Shown here piece after piece: positions 25,195-28,339 of a stretch of 28,339 nt of DNA. Under the pieces are notes generated by a model. That model was not told the DNA's origin, did no database searches, and worked only from the letters and a program-made list of their open reading frames with translations. The stretch's first letter is position 1, and every line of letters begins with the position of its first letter. The DNA comes from Bacteroidales bacterium UBA4363 (lineage in GTDB: Bacteria > Bacteroidota > Bacteroidia > Bacteroidales > Paludibacteraceae): contig DGSL01000016.1 of NCBI GenBank assembly GCA_002393965.1, positions 43,376 to 71,714 of the forward strand. The letters run 5' to 3'. A program made the position numbers and the translations under genes.

Positions 25195-25509
25195 ATGGGT
25201 ATCTTATTCAATATAAACAAACCGCGTGGGTATCGACATATCCCGATCTATTACGATCCGGAGAAGGAGGAACGCGAGGAACGTTTAAAAAATAAGACAC
25301 CTGAACAGCAACCCAAGGATGGTGAGTATCACATACGACTCCAACGAGGTGATTTTCGGAAGGCAGATGAACGTAGTGATATAGATCAACGTATGCGTCA
25401 GCAACGTTCCGAAATTCTTAAGTTATTATTTCTTCTTAGTATTTTAATTGCAATAGGAGTATTCTTATATATTAATGGTTCTCAAATTCTGTCTCTCTAT
25501 CTGGATTGA
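25195..25509 (+). CDS. small protein with a C-terminal membrane helix, unrecognised
   Basis: 104 residues, not recognised. The N-terminal 70 residues are highly charged and look soluble (MGILFNINKPRGYRHIPIYY, then DPEKEEREERLKNK). A single strongly hydrophobic helix (about residues 79-100, LLFLLSILIAIGVFLYING) is followed by only a few residues. This is the layout of a tail-anchored or single-pass inner-membrane protein with its N-terminus in the cytoplasm. No catalytic motif is visible. Its position, 39 bases after manC and 142 bases before mutL on the same strand, and its regular codon use argue for a real gene. I recall similar short proteins next to mutL in Bacteroidota but cannot name the family. 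Confidence 0.75.
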   Translation: MGILFNINKPRGYRHIPIYYDPEKEEREERLKNKTPEQQPKDGEYHIRLQRGDFRKADERSDIDQRMRQQRSEILKLLFLLSILIAIGVFLYINGSQILSLYLD

Positions 25510-25651
25510 TGGAATAAATTAGGGAGTCTGACGAATAAGAAAGAAGTATGTTAGGCTGTATGAGCAGAGGACGTATGCCATGTCAGATAACCGATAGTGA
25601 TATTAAACACGTGGAGGCCTGGTTTCCAAAATCATTTAACTATTTTTTTTT

Positions 25652-27490
25652 GTGACGGACGTTATTCATTTGTTGCCTGATGCTGTAGCAAATCAAATCG
25701 CAGCAGGAGAAGTGGTGGAACGACCAGCATCCGTTGTGAAAGAGTTGATGGAGAATTCTATCGATGCAGGAGCAACGGAAATTCGTGTGGTTATCAAGGA
25801 GGCAGGACGGGCTTTGATCGAGGTCTCCGACAACGGGAAAGGTATGAGCATGACGGATGCCAGAATGGCCTTCGAACGGCATGCTACGTCTAAAATATCG
25901 TCTGCTCAAGACCTTTATGCTCTACATACAATGGGGTTCCGAGGAGAAGCTTTAGCCTCGATTGTTGCTGTGTCACAAGTCGAAGTGCGCACACGTAGGG
26001 AGGAAGATGAGATGGGTACGTTGCTGCGATTGGAAGGGAGTGTTCTTATGGAACAGGAACCGACTCTCTGCGATCGTGGTTGCAAGATATCAGTGAAGAA
26101 CCTGTTCTTCAATGTTGTTGCCCGACGACGATTCCTCAAGAGCAATGCGACGGAGTTTAATCACATCTTGACCATATTCAATCGTATCGCCATTGTGTAT
26201 CCTCAAATCTCTTTTCTTTTGATACACAATGATGTGGAGGTGTACCGACTGCAGGAAACATCCTCCATGCAGCGCATTATTGATATCTTCGGGAAAAAAA
26301 TGCGTACACAGCTCCTCCCTGTCAATACGGAAACTACCTTGGGTAGGATTCAAGGATACGTAGGACGTCCAGAGTGTGCAACAAAACATGGAGCGAACCA
26401 GTTTTTCTTTATTAACGGACGTTACATGAGACACCCGAGTTTCCACAAGGCTGTTTTGATGGCATACGAACGTATGTTGCCGGTCGGTCAGCAACCATGC
26501 TATTTTATAACTTTTGATGTAGATCCTTCAACGGTGGATATCAATATCCATCCGCAGAAAACAGAGGTGAAATTTGAAAACGAAAAGCCTCTTTGGGCGA
26601 TTCTTATTGCCAGTGTACGGGAGGCTTTGGGTAAGTTTAATGTGGTTCCGGATATTGATTTTGATAATGCAGCGGATCTGAATCGTATGCCACTTCCTCC
26701 AAAAGATTCAAATGCGGTTCGACAGCCGGAAACGGGAGCAACTCCAGGATATAATCCTTTCCGACAGACTAAACAGACAAGCTATCGTCGTGAGAATGTA
26801 GACTGGGAATCTCTCTATAAAGGTTTTGAGAGCCGACGGGGAGAAGATAGTCCTGCCCCACCTCGCGAACAGATGCTGAATTTAAAGGTAGATACGTCTG
26901 AGGAGTTTACTGCGGAGGAAGAAAAAAAGAATACAGCTCTGAAGGAGTTCCTGCAGTTTAGAGGACGATTTCTTGTGACAACTGTTAGAAGTGGCTTGAT
27001 GGTCATCGACCAAAAAAGAGCCCATGAACGGGTGTTGTATGAGAAGTATAAAAAAGCTTATCGCATGCAGAATCACCCATCTCAGAGGCTGATGTTTCCT
27101 GTTTCTCTGGAACTGAATGAACAAGAGAATGCACAGATAAAACGCCTCTTGCCAGAATTGAGAGCTCTTGGATTTGAACTTTCCGAGAGGGAAAGCAGGC
27201 TATGGCGTATAACGTCTGTTCCGATCGAGACAATTAATGAACAGATTGAGCGTATCGTGCGGGATTTAATATCCGCAGTGGAAGGAGAATTGGATGCCGA
27301 ACAATTACAGAATAAGGTGGCTCTGCACTTGGCAAAGGCAAATGCTATAGAATATGGTAGAAAGATGTCATCAGATGAACTGAATATGCTGGTCAGTGGA
27401 TTGTTTGCCTGTGAAAACTGCAATAATACACCAGATGGAAAAATCATCATGAAGGTGTTGAGCGAGACAGATTTATCGAATTTGTTTTGA
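25652..27490 (+). CDS. mutL: DNA mismatch repair protein MutL
   Basis: 612 residues from a GTG start at 25652, the only start that gives the full GHKL N-terminus. MutL couples MutS mismatch recognition to strand incision. Seen here: LPDAVANQIAAGEVVERPAS, ENSIDAGAT, DNGKGM and GFRGEALASI (ATPase motifs, residues about 5-105), then VDINIHPQKTEVKF closing the N-terminal domain. A variable linker (about 335-430) follows, then a C-terminal dimerisation domain. The endonuclease-type motif reads DQKRAHERVLYE (453-464), where the usual form is DQHA-x2-E-x4-E: the two Glu are kept, but His and Ala are Lys and Arg. The C-terminal CPHGRP-like motif is also changed (NNTPDGKII). Confidence 0.95.
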   Translation: MTDVIHLLPDAVANQIAAGEVVERPASVVKELMENSIDAGATEIRVVIKEAGRALIEVSDNGKGMSMTDARMAFERHATSKISSAQDLYALHTMGFRGEALASIVAVSQVEVRTRREEDEMGTLLRLEGSVLMEQEPTLCDRGCKISVKNLFFNVVARRRFLKSNATEFNHILTIFNRIAIVYPQISFLLIHNDVEVYRLQETSSMQRIIDIFGKKMRTQLLPVNTETTLGRIQGYVGRPECATKHGANQFFFINGRYMRHPSFHKAVLMAYERMLPVGQQPCYFITFDVDPSTVDINIHPQKTEVKFENEKPLWAILIASVREALGKFNVVPDIDFDNAADLNRMPLPPKDSNAVRQPETGATPGYNPFRQTKQTSYRRENVDWESLYKGFESRRGEDSPAPPREQMLNLKVDTSEEFTAEEEKKNTALKEFLQFRGRFLVTTVRSGLMVIDQKRAHERVLYEKYKKAYRMQNHPSQRLMFPVSLELNEQENAQIKRLLPELRALGFELSERESRLWRITSVPIETINEQIERIVRDLISAVEGELDAEQLQNKVALHLAKANAIEYGRKMSSDELNMLVSGLFACENCNNTPDGKIIMKVLSETDLSNLF

Positions 27491-27505
27491 TCGTCTCGGT
27501 GATAG

Positions 27506-27546
27506 AACGACAAAGGCTCTGAATATATTTCAGAGCCTTTGTCGTT
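27506..27546 (+). terminator. mutL terminator
   Basis: Perfect 17-bp stem: AACGACAAAGGCTCTGA (27506-27522) pairs with TCAGAGCCTTTGTCGTT (27530-27546), with a 7-base AT loop. A T-rich tract (TCTGTCTTTCTCTTTTTT) follows. It separates the convergent mutL and gltX genes; the minus-strand side has no T-run. Confidence 0.92.
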
Positions 27547-27562
27547 TCTGTCTTTCTCTTTT

Positions 27563-28339
27563 TTATGGAAGTCTGTCAATGGCATTCCGAAGACGACGTA
27601 GTGTTTCTTCCTTGCCGAGAATCTCGGTTATGTCGAACATGTGCGGACCTTTTGACTCGCCCACGAGCGCAAGTCTAAGAGGGTTCATCACGTCTCCCAT
27701 GCCGTAGCCTTTCTCCTCAATCCATTTAGTCACGATTCTCTCGGTATTCTCCAACGAGAAGTCCTCGATGCCTTCGAACACTTTGTAAAGCTGGCTCATG
27801 ATTTCCGGAGTTTCGGCTTTCCAGCGTTTCTTGACGGTCTTTTCGTCGTAGCTTTCTGGCGCTATGAAGAAGAACGATGCCTGCTCCCAAAGCTCGTTTG
27901 CGAAGTTGGCTCTCGCCTTGGCGTGACCTGCGGCTTTGGCTATGTTCTCGTCAGTCGCCTTTATGCCTCTTGCGTCAAGCTCTTTCTTGAGGTAAACGGC
28001 GAGGTCCTTGTTGTCCTTCTTTTCCAGATACTGATGGTTGAACCACTTGCCCTTCTCAAAGTCGAACTTTGCACCGGACTTGCTCACTCTGTCGAGGCTG
28101 AACTCCTTTATCAGCTCGTCCATGGTGAACATCTCCTGGTCGCTGCTTGGATGCCATCCCAGCAGTGCAAGGAAGTTGATGACAGCCTCAGGCAGATAGC
28201 CTTCCTCTCTGTAGCCCTTGCTCTTCTCGCCGGTCTTTGGGTCGGTCCATTCAAGCGGGAACACAGGGAATCCGAGCTTGTCTCCGTCTCTCTTGCTGAG
28301 TTTTCCGTTGCCCTGTGGCTTGAGCAGCAGCGGCAGGTG
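27563..28339 (-). CDS. gltX: glutamyl-tRNA synthetase, C-terminal part (truncated by window edge)
   Basis: The last 258 residues are visible; the coding frame is open to the window end and the N-terminal catalytic half lies outside. GltX charges tRNA-Glu (class I synthetase). Seen here: the KMSKS-type loop as KLSKRDGD within the first 20 visible residues, then [29 protein letters not shown], and [14 protein letters not shown], all typical of bacterial GltX. The anticodon-binding helical domain follows, with [19 protein letters not shown] near the end, and the frame stops at 27563. Base composition is clearly higher in GC than in the preceding genes (three 60-base lines counted by hand gave 52-60%, against 40% for a line in mutL). 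Confidence 0.95.
   Translation of the reverse strand, partial: HLPLLLKPQGNGKLSKRDGDKLGFPVFPLEWTDPKTGEKSKGYREEGYLPEAVINFLALLGWHPSSDQEMFTMDELIKEFSLDRVSKSGAKFDFEKGKWFNHQYLEKKDNKDLAVYLKKELDARGIKATDENIAKAAGHAKARANFANELWEQASFFFIAPESYDEKTVKKRWKAETPEIMSQLYKVFEGIEDFSLENTERIVTKWIEEKGYGMGDVMNPLRLALVGESKGPHMFDITEILGKEETLRRLRNAIDRLP

Overview
The window looks like a chromosomal segment of a member of the Bacteroidales (phylum Bacteroidota). The main reasons are a five-gene type IX secretion core locus (porP-porK-porL-porM-porN), Bacteroidota-restricted small families (DUF2795, DUF4924 and DUF6150 types), promoters with the TTTG / TAnnTTTG architecture instead of -35/-10 boxes, weak Shine-Dalgarno sequences, and exported proteins cleaved in front of Gln. 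Base composition is moderate (about 40-47% GC in lines counted by hand), except in the last gene. No phage, transposon, CRISPR array or plasmid backbone was seen.

Layout. Bases 1-679 hold no gene but contain a cluster of degenerate palindromic and direct repeats, and then a terminator. Bases 680-6680 (minus strand) encode the type IX secretion core: PorP outer-membrane protein, PorK lipoprotein, PorL/PorM inner-membrane motor pair and PorN periplasmic partner. A DUF2795 protein and a class I methyltransferase lie upstream on the same strand. Bases 8419-13319 (plus) hold a phenylacetate-CoA ligase, both subunits of an indolepyruvate-type oxidoreductase and a PLP aminotransferase. Together these make a complete route from aromatic amino acids to aryl-acetates with ATP and reduced ferredoxin. 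groES-groEL follow behind an unusual palindrome-rich leader. A metallo-beta-lactamase-fold hydrolase and a NifX-type cofactor-binding protein come next, then a small exported protein made of six YKSDA-like repeats.

From 17.5 kb on is housekeeping: ribosomal protein bL25 (with a 220-base leader), peptidyl-tRNA hydrolase, an Hsp15-like S4 protein and a DUF4924 protein. Then come rmlA-rmlC-rmlD (dTDP-rhamnose, with no rmlB), an L,D-transpeptidase, tRNA-Leu(CAA), mannose-1-phosphate guanylyltransferase, an unrecognised small membrane protein, and mutL. The window ends inside glutamyl-tRNA synthetase, which is noticeably richer in GC than its neighbours.

The genes form several independent units separated by clear stem-loop terminators. 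The cell-envelope theme recurs (secretion motor, dTDP-rhamnose, GDP-mannose, L,D-transpeptidase). I see no clear-cut unknown multi-gene system. The least explained items are the YKSDA repeat protein, the groESL upstream region, the bL25 leader, the altered metal-site motifs of MutL and the 5' repeat cluster.
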